From positions 248,001 through 312,000 of the forward strand of contig NZ_JAUCYU010000002.1 in the NCBI RefSeq assembly GCF_030373445.1: a DNA stretch of 64,000 nt. The letters run 5' to 3'. The notes beneath the pieces are model-generated. The model was given only the letters and a program-made list of their open reading frames with translations. It searched no databases and was not told the DNA's origin. Position 1 is the first letter of the stretch; every line of letters starts with the position of its first letter. Below, one piece after another: positions 14,744 to 22,539 of the stretch. A program made the position numbers and the translations under genes. Origin of the DNA: Roseovarius sp. (GTDB lineage Bacteria; Pseudomonadota; Alphaproteobacteria; Rhodobacterales; Rhodobacteraceae).

Positions 14744-15825
14744 CCGGGGCCGAACCCGGTGGCTGGCTCGAGGCGGTCGCAGGCGACCCGCCGACCTCCG
14801 CGCGCCTTGCAGAGGCCCGCCGCCTGCAGGACATGCTGCGCGTCGAGGCCGCTTATTCCCGCGCCCTCGGCGCCGTGGGCCAGGTCACGCCGGAGATCGC
14901 CGATGCCGCCGCCTCGGCCATCGAAACCGCGCAGATCGACACGGCCCGTCTCGCCCAAGAGGCGGCAGAAGACGGGATGCCCGTCCCCTCGCTCTCCCGC
15001 CAGCTTCGCGCGGCCCTCCCCGGCGAGCTGCACGGGGCGCTGCACAAGGGCCTCACTTCGCAGGACGTGATGGATACTGCGCTCGTCCTCGCCCTGCGCG
15101 ACATCCTCGATGACTTTGAAACCCGGCTAGACCGGGTCGACGCCGCCCTTGCGGATCTCGACGCACGTTTCGGCAATGCCCCCCTCATGGCCCGCACCCG
15201 GATGCAGGCGGCGCTTCCCGTCGCCGTTTCAGACCGGATCGCCCTCTGGCGCCGACCTTTGGCCGGGCACCGCGACCGCCTCGCCGAGCTCCGCCCCCGC
15301 CTCCTTCGCCTGCAACTGGGCGGCCCGGTGGGCACGCGCGGCACGTTTCACGGCCACGGCGACGTCATCGCCGGCCACATGGCCAAAGCGCTCGACCTCG
15401 GCAATCCCGAGACGGCCTGGCACACCGACCGCGCCCCGCTGGCAGAGCTTGGCGGCTGGCTCTCGATGGTCGCCGGCAGCCTCGGCAAGATGGGCCACGA
15501 CATCGCCCTGATGACCCAGCAGGGCGTCGATGCCGCAAAGCTCAAGGGCGGCGGCTCCTCCTCGGCGATGGCCCACAAGGTCAACCCGGTGAGCGCCGAG
15601 CTCCTCGTCACGCTCGCCCGCTACACGGCCGTGCAACTGCCCGGACTGCACCTGGCGCTGGACCACGAACAGGAACGCTCGGGCATCTCGTGGACCCTCG
15701 AATGGCTCATCCTGCCGCCCATGCTGGTGGCCACCGGTGCGGCGCTGTCCCGCGCCGAGGTCCTGGCCCGCGCCATCGAAAGTATGGGAGACTCGCGGAC
15801 CGAGGAGGGGCCAAGCGACCCCTGA
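14740..15825 (+). CDS. pcaB: 3-carboxy-cis,cis-muconate cycloisomerase (PcaB)
   Basis: Class II cycloisomerase of the fumarase/aspartase superfamily; converts 3-carboxy-cis,cis-muconate to 4-carboxymuconolactone in protocatechuate breakdown. The 361 residues show the N-terminal SARLAEARRLQDMLRVEAAYSRALG, the second conserved region HKGLTSQDVMDTALVLAL and the superfamily signature GSSSAMAHKVNPVSAELL. It is shorter at the C-terminus than many PcaB proteins (about 350-450). The start appears to be TTG overlapping the BKACE stop (TTGA) with GAGG upstream, so it is translationally coupled. pcaGH (the dioxygenase) and pcaD are not in this window. Confidence 0.85.
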   Translation: MTGAEPGGWLEAVAGDPPTSARLAEARRLQDMLRVEAAYSRALGAVGQVTPEIADAAASAIETAQIDTARLAQEAAEDGMPVPSLSRQLRAALPGELHGALHKGLTSQDVMDTALVLALRDILDDFETRLDRVDAALADLDARFGNAPLMARTRMQAALPVAVSDRIALWRRPLAGHRDRLAELRPRLLRLQLGGPVGTRGTFHGHGDVIAGHMAKALDLGNPETAWHTDRAPLAELGGWLSMVAGSLGKMGHDIALMTQQGVDAAKLKGGGSSSAMAHKVNPVSAELLVTLARYTAVQLPGLHLALDHEQERSGISWTLEWLILPPMLVATGAALSRAEVLARAIESMGDSRTEEGPSDP

Positions 15826-15993
15826 AACCGATTCCGAAGGGCTTCGACTCGGTCCTGAAATTGCCACTTTTCGGCGCCCGGTGCGCCCTCTCCCAAGGGC
15901 ACCTTCAAGTCCGGGGTAATACGGCTCAAGAACGCCGAAACCGGGATATTATAAGGAAAAAAGGGCCTTTCCGTGCCGGGCCCGCCGGATGTG

Positions 15994-16011
15994 TGTGATT
16001 ATTACGTCACA
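15994..16011. promoter_or_regulatory. TGTGA-N8-TCACA inverted repeat upstream of porin
   Basis: TGTGA at 15994-15998 and TCACA at 16007-16011 are CRP/FNR-type half-sites, but spaced by 8 rather than the usual 6 bases. The element is 36 bases upstream of the candidate -35 box, a position compatible with activation. Binding is inferred. Confidence 0.3.
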
Positions 16012-16047
16012 ACGCGGGCAACAACCGCGCCAAGGGGGGGGCTCGCG

Positions 16048-16077
16048 TTGACACCCGAGGGGTATTTGGACCATTCT
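16048..16077 (+). promoter_or_regulatory. candidate porin promoter
   Basis: A perfect TTGACA at 16048-16053 is followed, after 18 bases, by CATTCT at 16072-16077. The TTG start codon of the porin lies 71 bases further on. The -35 match is exact; the -10 is weak. Confidence 0.4.
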
Positions 16078-16147
16078 ATCTTCAAGCCGTCTCCAAGTAC
16101 TGGTGCGGTGGAACTTGAAACTTTCCTGCTTACTAGGAGGGACAACC

Positions 16148-17335
16148 TTGAAAAAGCAACTTCTCTGCACCAGCGCGATCGCACTCGGCATCGCAGCTGC
16201 GCCGGCAGCAGCCCAGGAGTGGAACCTGGACTGGGGCGGCTACATGAACCAGCACGTTGCGTTCGGTGACATCTCGGACAACCTGGCCGTCTTCGGCGTT
16301 GGTGGTCAGGACTGGGAAGGCGATGGCCTTGACCTGCACCAGACCTCTGAGATCATCTTCACCCCGAACGTGACCCTCGACAACGGCCTGACCTTCGGCA
16401 TCAACATCCAGCTCGAAGGTGAAAACGTTGGCGCACGGGTTGACGAAACCTACATGTCGATCAGCAGCGACACCTTCGGCCGCCTCGACCTGGGTGCTGA
16501 AAACTCGGCTGGTTACAAATCGATGGTTGGCGCCCCGAGCGTGACCTCGATGTACATCAACTCGCCCTCGACTTCGGCGTTCATTCCGTTCACCGGTTAC
16601 GACGCTGCGCTCAGCGTTGCAGCAGGTACCGCGGTTAACATCGTGACCCTGCCGTTCCGTCAAGCCGGTATCTCGTCCTTCACCGAGGTTGGCGGCAACA
16701 ACGACGTTCAGCGTATCACCTACTACACGCCGGACTTCAACGGCCTGACCGTTGGTGTGTCGTACGCTCCGCAAGGCGCCGTCAACGCGGCTTCGAGCTA
16801 CAGCATCAACAAGAACGCCGTTCTGTCGGATATCTTCGACATCGGTGTGAACTACTCGAACTCGTTCGGTTCGACCGACATCACCCTGGCCGCTCGCTGG
16901 GGTACGGGTGAAACGCCGAGCCTTGCAGCTGGCGCGTCGGACTTCGAAACCTGGGGCGTTGGCTTCCAGGTCGGCTTCAACAACATCACCATCGGTGGTA
17001 GCTGGGCCGAGAACGACAACGACGAAACCCTCGTCACGACCGCAGTTGGCCTCGGCGACTCCGAAGGCTGGAGCTTTGGTGTCACCTACGACGCCGCTGG
17101 TCCCTGGGCCTTCGAAGCTCTGACGTACCAGTCGGAAACCGACCTCGTTGCAGGTGGTGTGCCGACCACGTTCAAAGTTGATCGTGAAGCCTACAAGATC
17201 GGCGCAAGCCGCACGCTTGGACCGGGCGTTGACTGGGATATCTACCTGGTTCACGAAACCCGCGACACGGCTGCGCTTCCGGGCACCGAAATCGAAGGCA
17301 CCCTGCTGGGTACCGCGATCAACCTGAGCTTCTAA
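16148..17335 (+). CDS. Outer-membrane porin (Rhodobacter type)
   Basis: A trimeric beta-barrel porin for diffusion of small hydrophilic solutes. The protein (395 aa) has a signal peptide MKKQLLCTSAIALGIAAAPAAA cleaved before QEW, then alternating amphipathic strands, acidic loops and a C-terminal Phe (AINLSF) that directs barrel assembly. The start is TTG at 16148, with AGGAGGGA placed ideally upstream; starting at the earlier in-frame ATG (16103) would put 15 residues before a perfect signal peptide. Codon use is richer in GTT and GGT than in neighbours, as expected for a very highly expressed gene. It stands alone between a promoter and a terminator. Confidence 0.9.
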   Translation: MKKQLLCTSAIALGIAAAPAAAQEWNLDWGGYMNQHVAFGDISDNLAVFGVGGQDWEGDGLDLHQTSEIIFTPNVTLDNGLTFGINIQLEGENVGARVDETYMSISSDTFGRLDLGAENSAGYKSMVGAPSVTSMYINSPSTSAFIPFTGYDAALSVAAGTAVNIVTLPFRQAGISSFTEVGGNNDVQRITYYTPDFNGLTVGVSYAPQGAVNAASSYSINKNAVLSDIFDIGVNYSNSFGSTDITLAARWGTGETPSLAAGASDFETWGVGFQVGFNNITIGGSWAENDNDETLVTTAVGLGDSEGWSFGVTYDAAGPWAFEALTYQSETDLVAGGVPTTFKVDREAYKIGASRTLGPGVDWDIYLVHETRDTAALPGTEIEGTLLGTAINLSF

Positions 17336-17359
17336 GAAGCTGAAAGGTTCGTCCTAGCG

Positions 17360-17397
17360 GGCGGGGGGGTGAATAATCCCCCCGCCTTGCGTCGTTT
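17360..17397 (+). terminator. Rho-independent terminator of the porin gene
   Basis: GGC plus a G run (17360-17369) pairs with CCCCCCGCC (17378-17386) around an AT-rich loop and is followed by TTGCGTCGTTTT. It starts 25 bases past the porin stop codon. Confidence 0.8.
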
Positions 17398-17445
17398 TAC
17401 GACGCCTTGACTGTATTATTTGCAGGGCCGCACAGACGGGGTGAC

Positions 17446-18276
17446 ATGAAAAAGAGCATCGTCTGGCTGGCCTCATATCCGAAGTCCGGCAATACCTGGA
17501 CGCGGATCTTCCTCGCCAACTATTTCGCGAATGAAGACAAGCCGCTGTCGATCAACGATGCAGACCGTTTTGGTTTTGGCGACAGCATCACGTCGATGTA
17601 TCGCAAGGTTGCAGGTGGTCCGATCGACCCACGCAACAAGCGCCAGGTCCTCGACCTGCGGCCCCGACTTCTGAATGCTATCGCGTCGAACGGCGCGAAC
17701 GTCAATTTCATCAAGACGCACAACGTCGACTCCCAGGTCTTCGGCGTCGACCTGATGCCGCCACAGCTGACCCGGGCGGCCGTCTACATCATTCGCAATC
17801 CACTCGATGTAGTCCTCTCATTCTCCCGCCACTTCGCGACAAGCCACGAAGACACGGTCGACCTGATGGGGCGGAGTGATTACGTGACCGAGGCCACCGA
17901 CAAGCAGGTGACCGAGTACCGTGCCTCCTGGTCCGATCATGTCACGAGCTGGACCCAGGAAAAGCGTTTTCCCGTTCATGTCATGCGCTACGAGGACCTT
18001 CTGGCGGATCCCGTGACCGGTTTCAAGCGCATGCTCCGCGATACCGGCCTGCCGGTCGACGCGGGCAGGATAGAGAAGGCCGCGCGCTTTTCCAGCTTCG
18101 AGGAGGTCTCGAAACAGGAACAGGCTGGCGGCTTCAAGGAAACCTCCGATCTCTCCGAGCGCTTCTTCACTTCCGGCACCAGCGGCCAATGGCAAACCGA
18201 GCTTGCACCCGCACTGGCCAAGAAGATACGTAAGCAGCACCGGAAGATGATGAAGAAATACGGATACCTCGAATGA
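17446..18276 (+). CDS. Sulfotransferase domain protein 1
   Basis: A 276-residue cytosolic-type sulfotransferase that would move a sulfuryl group from PAPS to an acceptor hydroxyl or amine. The 5'-phosphosulfate loop YPKSGNTW (residues 11-18), the catalytic-region FIKTHN (K90, H92, equivalent to KTHLP of other family members) and the 3'-phosphate segment VYIIRNPLDVVLSF (R117) are all intact. The start is ATG 17446 after GGGGTGAC. It is first in a chain of three paralogues whose ends overlap. Acceptors are unknown; a surface glycan, lipid or small metabolite is possible. Confidence 0.85.
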   Translation: MKKSIVWLASYPKSGNTWTRIFLANYFANEDKPLSINDADRFGFGDSITSMYRKVAGGPIDPRNKRQVLDLRPRLLNAIASNGANVNFIKTHNVDSQVFGVDLMPPQLTRAAVYIIRNPLDVVLSFSRHFATSHEDTVDLMGRSDYVTEATDKQVTEYRASWSDHVTSWTQEKRFPVHVMRYEDLLADPVTGFKRMLRDTGLPVDAGRIEKAARFSSFEEVSKQEQAGGFKETSDLSERFFTSGTSGQWQTELAPALAKKIRKQHRKMMKKYGYLE

Positions 18277-19112
18277 GCGCGCCCAAGAGCATCATATGGC
18301 TGGCCTCCTATCCCAAATCCGGCAACACCTGGACACGGATTTTCCTGGCCAACTACCTGATGAACGCCGACAAGCCGGTGCCGATCAACCAGGTGCACCG
18401 TTTCGGCATGGGTGATTCCATTCCGCGGATGTACCACATGGTTGCCGGCCGCCAGATCGACATCAGCGATTACCAGTTGACCCTGAAGCTGCGCGACAAG
18501 GTGTTGGGCGGCATCGTCGCGAACAAGGCCGACGTGAATTTCGTCAAGACCCACAACATCCGGGCCGAGGCTTTCGGCGTGACCCTGATCCCTGAGAGGT
18601 TCACCCGCTCGGCGATCTACATCATCCGCAACCCTTTGGATATGCTGATTTCTTTCGCTCGCCACTATGGTCTCGGCCACGCGGAAACCGCAGATGCCAT
18701 CTCGAGCCCCGACCATTCCAACTCGGCCGACGGCTCGACCGTTACCCAGTTCCTCGGAAGCTGGTCCGAGCATGTGGAAAGCTGGACCACGAAATCCCCC
18801 TATCCGGTCTGCGTCCTGCGCTACGAGGACATGCTCGCCGACCCCGAGGTGAGCTTCGCGAAGGTGCTCGACCTCGTCGGCATTCCCAACGATCCCGAGC
18901 GCCTGAAGAAGGCCATCCGATTCTCCAGCTTCGACGAGCTTTCGAAGCAGGAGGAGGAGGGCGGCTTCGTCGAAAGCTCGCCTAAGAACGACCGGTTCTT
19001 CTCCAAGGGCCAAAGCAACCAGTGGCAGTCAGAGCTTGCGCCCGAGATCGTCGAACGGGTGAAGAAAGATCACCGTAAGATCATGAAAAAATACGGATAT
19101 CTCGATGACTAA
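18273..19112 (+). CDS. Sulfotransferase domain protein 2
   Basis: A 279-residue paralogue of the preceding protein, closely similar along its full length. It has YPKSGNTWTRIFLANYL at the N-terminus, NFVKTHN and IYIIRNPLDMLISFARHYG in the PAPS-binding core and a C-terminal KKYGYLDD resembling the KKYGYLE of copy 1. The ATG overlaps the previous stop by 4 bases (ATGA), so translation is coupled. Conservation of all catalytic motifs argues that it is active and not a decayed duplicate. It may use a different acceptor, or work on the same product at another position. Confidence 0.85.
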   Translation: MSAPKSIIWLASYPKSGNTWTRIFLANYLMNADKPVPINQVHRFGMGDSIPRMYHMVAGRQIDISDYQLTLKLRDKVLGGIVANKADVNFVKTHNIRAEAFGVTLIPERFTRSAIYIIRNPLDMLISFARHYGLGHAETADAISSPDHSNSADGSTVTQFLGSWSEHVESWTTKSPYPVCVLRYEDMLADPEVSFAKVLDLVGIPNDPERLKKAIRFSSFDELSKQEEEGGFVESSPKNDRFFSKGQSNQWQSELAPEIVERVKKDHRKIMKKYGYLDD

Positions 19113-19971
19113 CCTGCGCCGTATCATCTGGCTGGCCTCCTATCCGAAGTCCGGCAACACCTGGATGCGCAGCCTTCTGGCGCATTACTTCATGCCGCCG
19201 GGGCAGGCGCCCGACATCAACAACCTGCGCCGCTTCACCACGGCCGACATCCGGCAGGATTTCTTCGACGCCGCCAATGGCGCCCCGTTCTCCACCGACA
19301 GCGTCAGCGAATGGCTGCGCGTCCGCGACAAGGCGCTGCGCCTCATCGCCGGCTCCAAGCCCGGTACGCATTTCGTCAAGACCCACTGCCAGGCGGTGCA
19401 ATACATGGGCCACCACCTGATCCCGCCCGACGTTACCGCCGGCGCGGTCTACATGCTGCGCAACCCGTTCGACCTCGCCCCCTCCTTCGCCCGCCACCAG
19501 AGCGCGGATATCGACACCGCCATCGACCGGATGATGAACCCCGAGACAATGATGGGCACCGATACCGGCATCCGCGATGCCCTCGGGCGTTGGGACACGC
19601 ATATCGAAGCCTGGACGGGCGCGCCGGGCCTGCCGCGCCACGTGGTGCGCTACGAGGACATGCTCGACAAGCCGGCCAAGGTGATGCGCGGCCTGCTCGA
19701 CTTCCTCAGCGTGAAACCCGACAGCGCCAAGCTCGCCAAGGCGATCAAGGCCACCACCTTCGAGGCAATGAAGAAACAGGAAGAGGCGCATGGCTTCTTC
19801 GAACGCCCCGCCGGGATGCAAGCCTTCTTCGCGAAGGGGCAGGCCGGCGTCTGGCGCGAGGATCTCACCCCGGCACAGGTCGGCCGCATCCGCGAGGCTT
19901 TCCTGCCCACGCTGGAAAAGTGGTATCCGGAGCTTCTGGAAGAAACCGCCGCCGTGGCCGCCGCGGGCTGA
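19105..19971 (+). CDS. Sulfotransferase domain protein 3
   Basis: A 288-residue member of the same family, more diverged than copies 1 and 2. It keeps YPKSGNTWMRSLLAHYF, HFVKTHCQ and VYMLRNPFDLAPSFARHQ. Its ATG lies inside copy 2, overlapping by 8 bases. Codon positions are richer in G and C at third bases than in copies 1 and 2, hinting at a different age or history. The 3' end faces the convergent dioxygenase gene 37 bases away. The acceptor is unknown. Confidence 0.84.
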   Translation: MTNLRRIIWLASYPKSGNTWMRSLLAHYFMPPGQAPDINNLRRFTTADIRQDFFDAANGAPFSTDSVSEWLRVRDKALRLIAGSKPGTHFVKTHCQAVQYMGHHLIPPDVTAGAVYMLRNPFDLAPSFARHQSADIDTAIDRMMNPETMMGTDTGIRDALGRWDTHIEAWTGAPGLPRHVVRYEDMLDKPAKVMRGLLDFLSVKPDSAKLAKAIKATTFEAMKKQEEAHGFFERPAGMQAFFAKGQAGVWREDLTPAQVGRIREAFLPTLEKWYPELLEETAAVAAAG

Positions 19972-20008
19972 ACCCAACCCGCGCCGGCCCCCGGTTCTTG
20001 CCGGCCGG

Positions 20009-21151
20009 CTATTCCGCCGCGGTTGCCACCGGCTGCCCGTCATGCCCGTTCACCGCCAACGTGCGATAGGTGCTCCACGTCGCGCCGCGATCGGTATAAC
20101 ACCCGCGCAGGTGACGCTCTCCGCTCTCGGCCGAGAATCCCTCCCGGCCATGAACGATCCGGTGATTGTCGAAAACGATACATTCCCCGGCATTCAGGCG
20201 GAACCGGCACACGAAACGCGGGTCCTGCATCATCCGGATGAACTTGCAGAAAGCCGGGTAATAGGCATCCAGCACCTCCTGGGGCAGGTCCATATCCTCC
20301 TGCAGGTGCTGGGAAATAGTCACGCCGGAAACATTGCCGCGCGCATCCAGCTCGATCACCTTCTGCCACGCCCGGTAATCCCAATCGTCATGACGGTAGA
20401 AAAACGGGATCTTGTGCGTCGACAGAAGCGCGAAGGCTTCCGGGTCTTCCTCGCGCAGCGCGCCGGCCACGGCGGCCCCGTCGAGGAACAGGCTGTAGCC
20501 GCCCTCAACCGTGTTGGCCCGGCAATGCAGGAACTGCACACCCGGCGCCATCTCCTCGCCCGGCAGGTCCGTGTGCATCTCAAGCGGCCCGGCCGTGAAG
20601 GCAAGGTTCGTCGGTTCGATCTCCAGCCGGACCTCGAAGTAATGCCCTTCGCCGGTGGGTGTGACGGGCCCGAGGCAATTGACCAGCCGCGTCAGGCTGT
20701 CGTCGCTGTTCTCCATGCCCGTAACAAGCGCCACGCCTTCCTCGATCAGCGCGCGCGACAGCCGCGCCCGGCCTTGGTCCGTGCCCTCGACCTCGGCCTG
20801 CGACATCCGCCGGAACTGAGCGTCATGACCGGCATACCAAAGCTGCCGGGGCAGGTCGGCCGGGTCGGGCCGTCTCCCATTGGCCACGAAAGCCTCCAGC
20901 CGGTCCAGCGGCAGGCGGGTCAAATGGTCCTCGTTCGCCCAGTCGATCTCGAGTGCGCCATTCGCGACCCGCGCACTCCGCGCGCGCGGCGCGGCCTTCA
21001 ACGAGGTCACGTCGAAGACCCGCTCCCGCGTCTGCGGATCGATCGTCGTCGGATCGGCATCCCGCAGCCAGTGGTAGTTGAAATAGGTTTCACCGCCGCT
21101 GAGCGGTGCATAGAGTCCGTTGTCCGTCAGCTGGACCTCGGCTTGCGTCAT
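20009..21151 (-). CDS. Gamma-butyrobetaine hydroxylase-like 2OG-Fe(II) dioxygenase
   Basis: A 380-residue protein with the two-part architecture of gamma-butyrobetaine and trimethyllysine hydroxylases: a small N-terminal domain (residues 1-100; NYHWLRDADPTTIDPQTRER) and a TauD-type double-stranded beta-helix. The Fe(II) ligands are H193 and D195 in MHTDLPGEE and H334 in DNHRIVHGREGF; an Arg further on should bind 2-oxoglutarate. The likely reaction is hydroxylation of gamma-butyrobetaine to L-carnitine, but substrate specificity cannot be read. The gene stands alone, convergent with the sulfotransferases, with no carnitine genes adjacent. Confidence 0.82.
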   Translation of the reverse strand: MTQAEVQLTDNGLYAPLSGGETYFNYHWLRDADPTTIDPQTRERVFDVTSLKAAPRARSARVANGALEIDWANEDHLTRLPLDRLEAFVANGRRPDPADLPRQLWYAGHDAQFRRMSQAEVEGTDQGRARLSRALIEEGVALVTGMENSDDSLTRLVNCLGPVTPTGEGHYFEVRLEIEPTNLAFTAGPLEMHTDLPGEEMAPGVQFLHCRANTVEGGYSLFLDGAAVAGALREEDPEAFALLSTHKIPFFYRHDDWDYRAWQKVIELDARGNVSGVTISQHLQEDMDLPQEVLDAYYPAFCKFIRMMQDPRFVCRFRLNAGECIVFDNHRIVHGREGFSAESGERHLRGCYTDRGATWSTYRTLAVNGHDGQPVATAAE

Positions 21152-21621
21152 GGTCGTCTCCGTCTGGTTCTGTCGTGGGTATGCAGGGGTGATCTGCCGG
21201 TTCGCGCGCCTCAGGCGGCTCGACCGGAGCAGTAGGATATGACTGGCCTTCCAGCGTGGTCGTGATTTGACTTGGGCATGTCCGGCACCCTGTTATGCGA
21301 TTCCCCCATCTATCGCAGCCATGCCCCCGGCATTCAATCAATCGGCCCGACCGATGCAGGCAGTTGAACGTCCGGTCGGCAGGCTTGGTCCAAAACGCCC
21401 GGATCTTGTGCCCTGTGCGATCGGGCGGGTGTGCCCGACGCCCACCGCCGATCGTCGTGAGCAGCCGCAAGGGCGCAAGCCAATTGCCACCTTGGTCAAG
21501 AACGTGACATCCGTCACAATGGCGAAGACAGCGGGGCCCGATCGGTCAATTCCCCTGGGTCCAGCGGGCAATAGATGCAAAGAACACGGTCTCGAAACCA
21601 AGATGCAAGAGGGCGGTTGAG
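21152..21621. other. gene-free region between dioxygenase and lysR
   Basis: About 470 bases between divergent genes. Short open frames here have poor composition and no ribosome sites, so I call none. It should carry promoters for both flanking genes. The only structure I noted is GTGAC-ATCC-GTCAC at 21504-21517, about 105 bases before the lysR start. Confidence 0.5.
21504..21517. promoter_or_regulatory. short inverted repeat upstream of lysR
   Basis: GTGAC and GTCAC flank a 4-base spacer. LysR-type regulators often bind interrupted palindromes near their own promoters, but the canonical T-N11-A form was not established here. Confidence 0.2.
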
Positions 21622-22533
21622 GTGAAACTCAGGGAACTGGAAGCGTTCGACGCGTACATGAAATACGGTACGATGAAGGCGGCGTCGGAAGAAATCGGCG
21701 TCAGCCAACCCATGATCTCCAGGCTGCTGAACACGCTCGAGGGCAAGCTTGGCTTCGCCCTGTTCGAGAAAAAGCGAAATCAGCTGAAACCCACGCCGGA
21801 GGCCCACCTGTATCACGCATCGGTCATGCGCCTGATCTCCCAGTTGAAGGAGACAACGCAGGACGCTGCCGCCATCGCCAAGAACCAGCTGGGCAACATC
21901 GTTCTCGCATCTCAGCCCACTTTCGTGGATACGTTCCTGCTCGATGCGATCCGGGCTTTCCATGAAAAACACCCCGACGTCGGGATCCGTGTCCTCGACG
22001 TCGGTATGCGGGAACTGCTCCGGACCCTCGACAAGAAGTATTGCGACGTCGCCCTCGGGATCACGCTCGAGACGGGGGCCTACAGCGCGCGCGTCCGAAA
22101 GCTCGCGCGGTGCGAGGCGCGGTGCATCATGCACCGCGACCATCCGCTCGCGAAGGAGGACAAGATCACGAAGGAGATGCTGCTCGATGAGGATTTCATC
22201 GATCTCATGCCGGACAGCCCCCTGCGCAAGCGCGTCGACGAGGTGATACAAACGGAAAGCAAGGACCGCCGGACCGTCGTGGAAATGGGCACCATGCGCG
22301 GAGCATGCGCCCTCGTGGATCGCGGGGTGGGGGTTGCCATCGTCGACCCGTTCGCCGAACTGCTTCTCGGCGGGACATCGGTCGTATCAAAAAGGCTTGT
22401 GCCGAGGATCGAGTGGGACCTCGTTTTCCTGACCCCCGATGATGCGCCGATCAGCCGGATATCGGAATCCATGTTCATGGAGATCCAGATGCAGGTGGCG
22501 CGCCTCAAGGGGCTGGGCATTCTCGAGGAGTGA
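21622..22533 (+). CDS. LysR-family transcriptional regulator
   Basis: A 303-residue LTTR. The N-terminal winged HTH (RELEAFDAYMKYGTMKAASE, then EIGVSQPMISRLLNTLEGKLG, residues 4-45) is followed by a two-lobed periplasmic-binding-protein-like effector domain (about 90-300). The start is a GTG with GAGGGCGG upstream. It is convergent with the peptide ABC transporter operon, the stop codons being 6 bases apart and both lying in a small GTGAT-CCCT-ATCAC hairpin. Control of that operon by a peptide or amino-acid signal is plausible from proximity only. Confidence 0.88.
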   Translation: MKLRELEAFDAYMKYGTMKAASEEIGVSQPMISRLLNTLEGKLGFALFEKKRNQLKPTPEAHLYHASVMRLISQLKETTQDAAAIAKNQLGNIVLASQPTFVDTFLLDAIRAFHEKHPDVGIRVLDVGMRELLRTLDKKYCDVALGITLETGAYSARVRKLARCEARCIMHRDHPLAKEDKITKEMLLDEDFIDLMPDSPLRKRVDEVIQTESKDRRTVVEMGTMRGACALVDRGVGVAIVDPFAELLLGGTSVVSKRLVPRIEWDLVFLTPDDAPISRISESMFMEIQMQVARLKGLGILEE

Positions 22534-22539
22534 TCCCTA

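Larger units (their letters stand above)
15826..16147. other. gene-free region upstream of the porin
   Basis: About 320 bases without a supportable gene. The right half holds a candidate promoter and a CRP-like inverted repeat, annotated separately. I saw no clear terminator for the pca operon; a weak GC-rich inverted repeat lies near 15880-15903 but lacks a T run. Confidence 0.5.

Noticed and set aside
21267-21620. 117-residue open frame before lysR
   Set aside because: Poor composition and no start signal; treated as non-coding.
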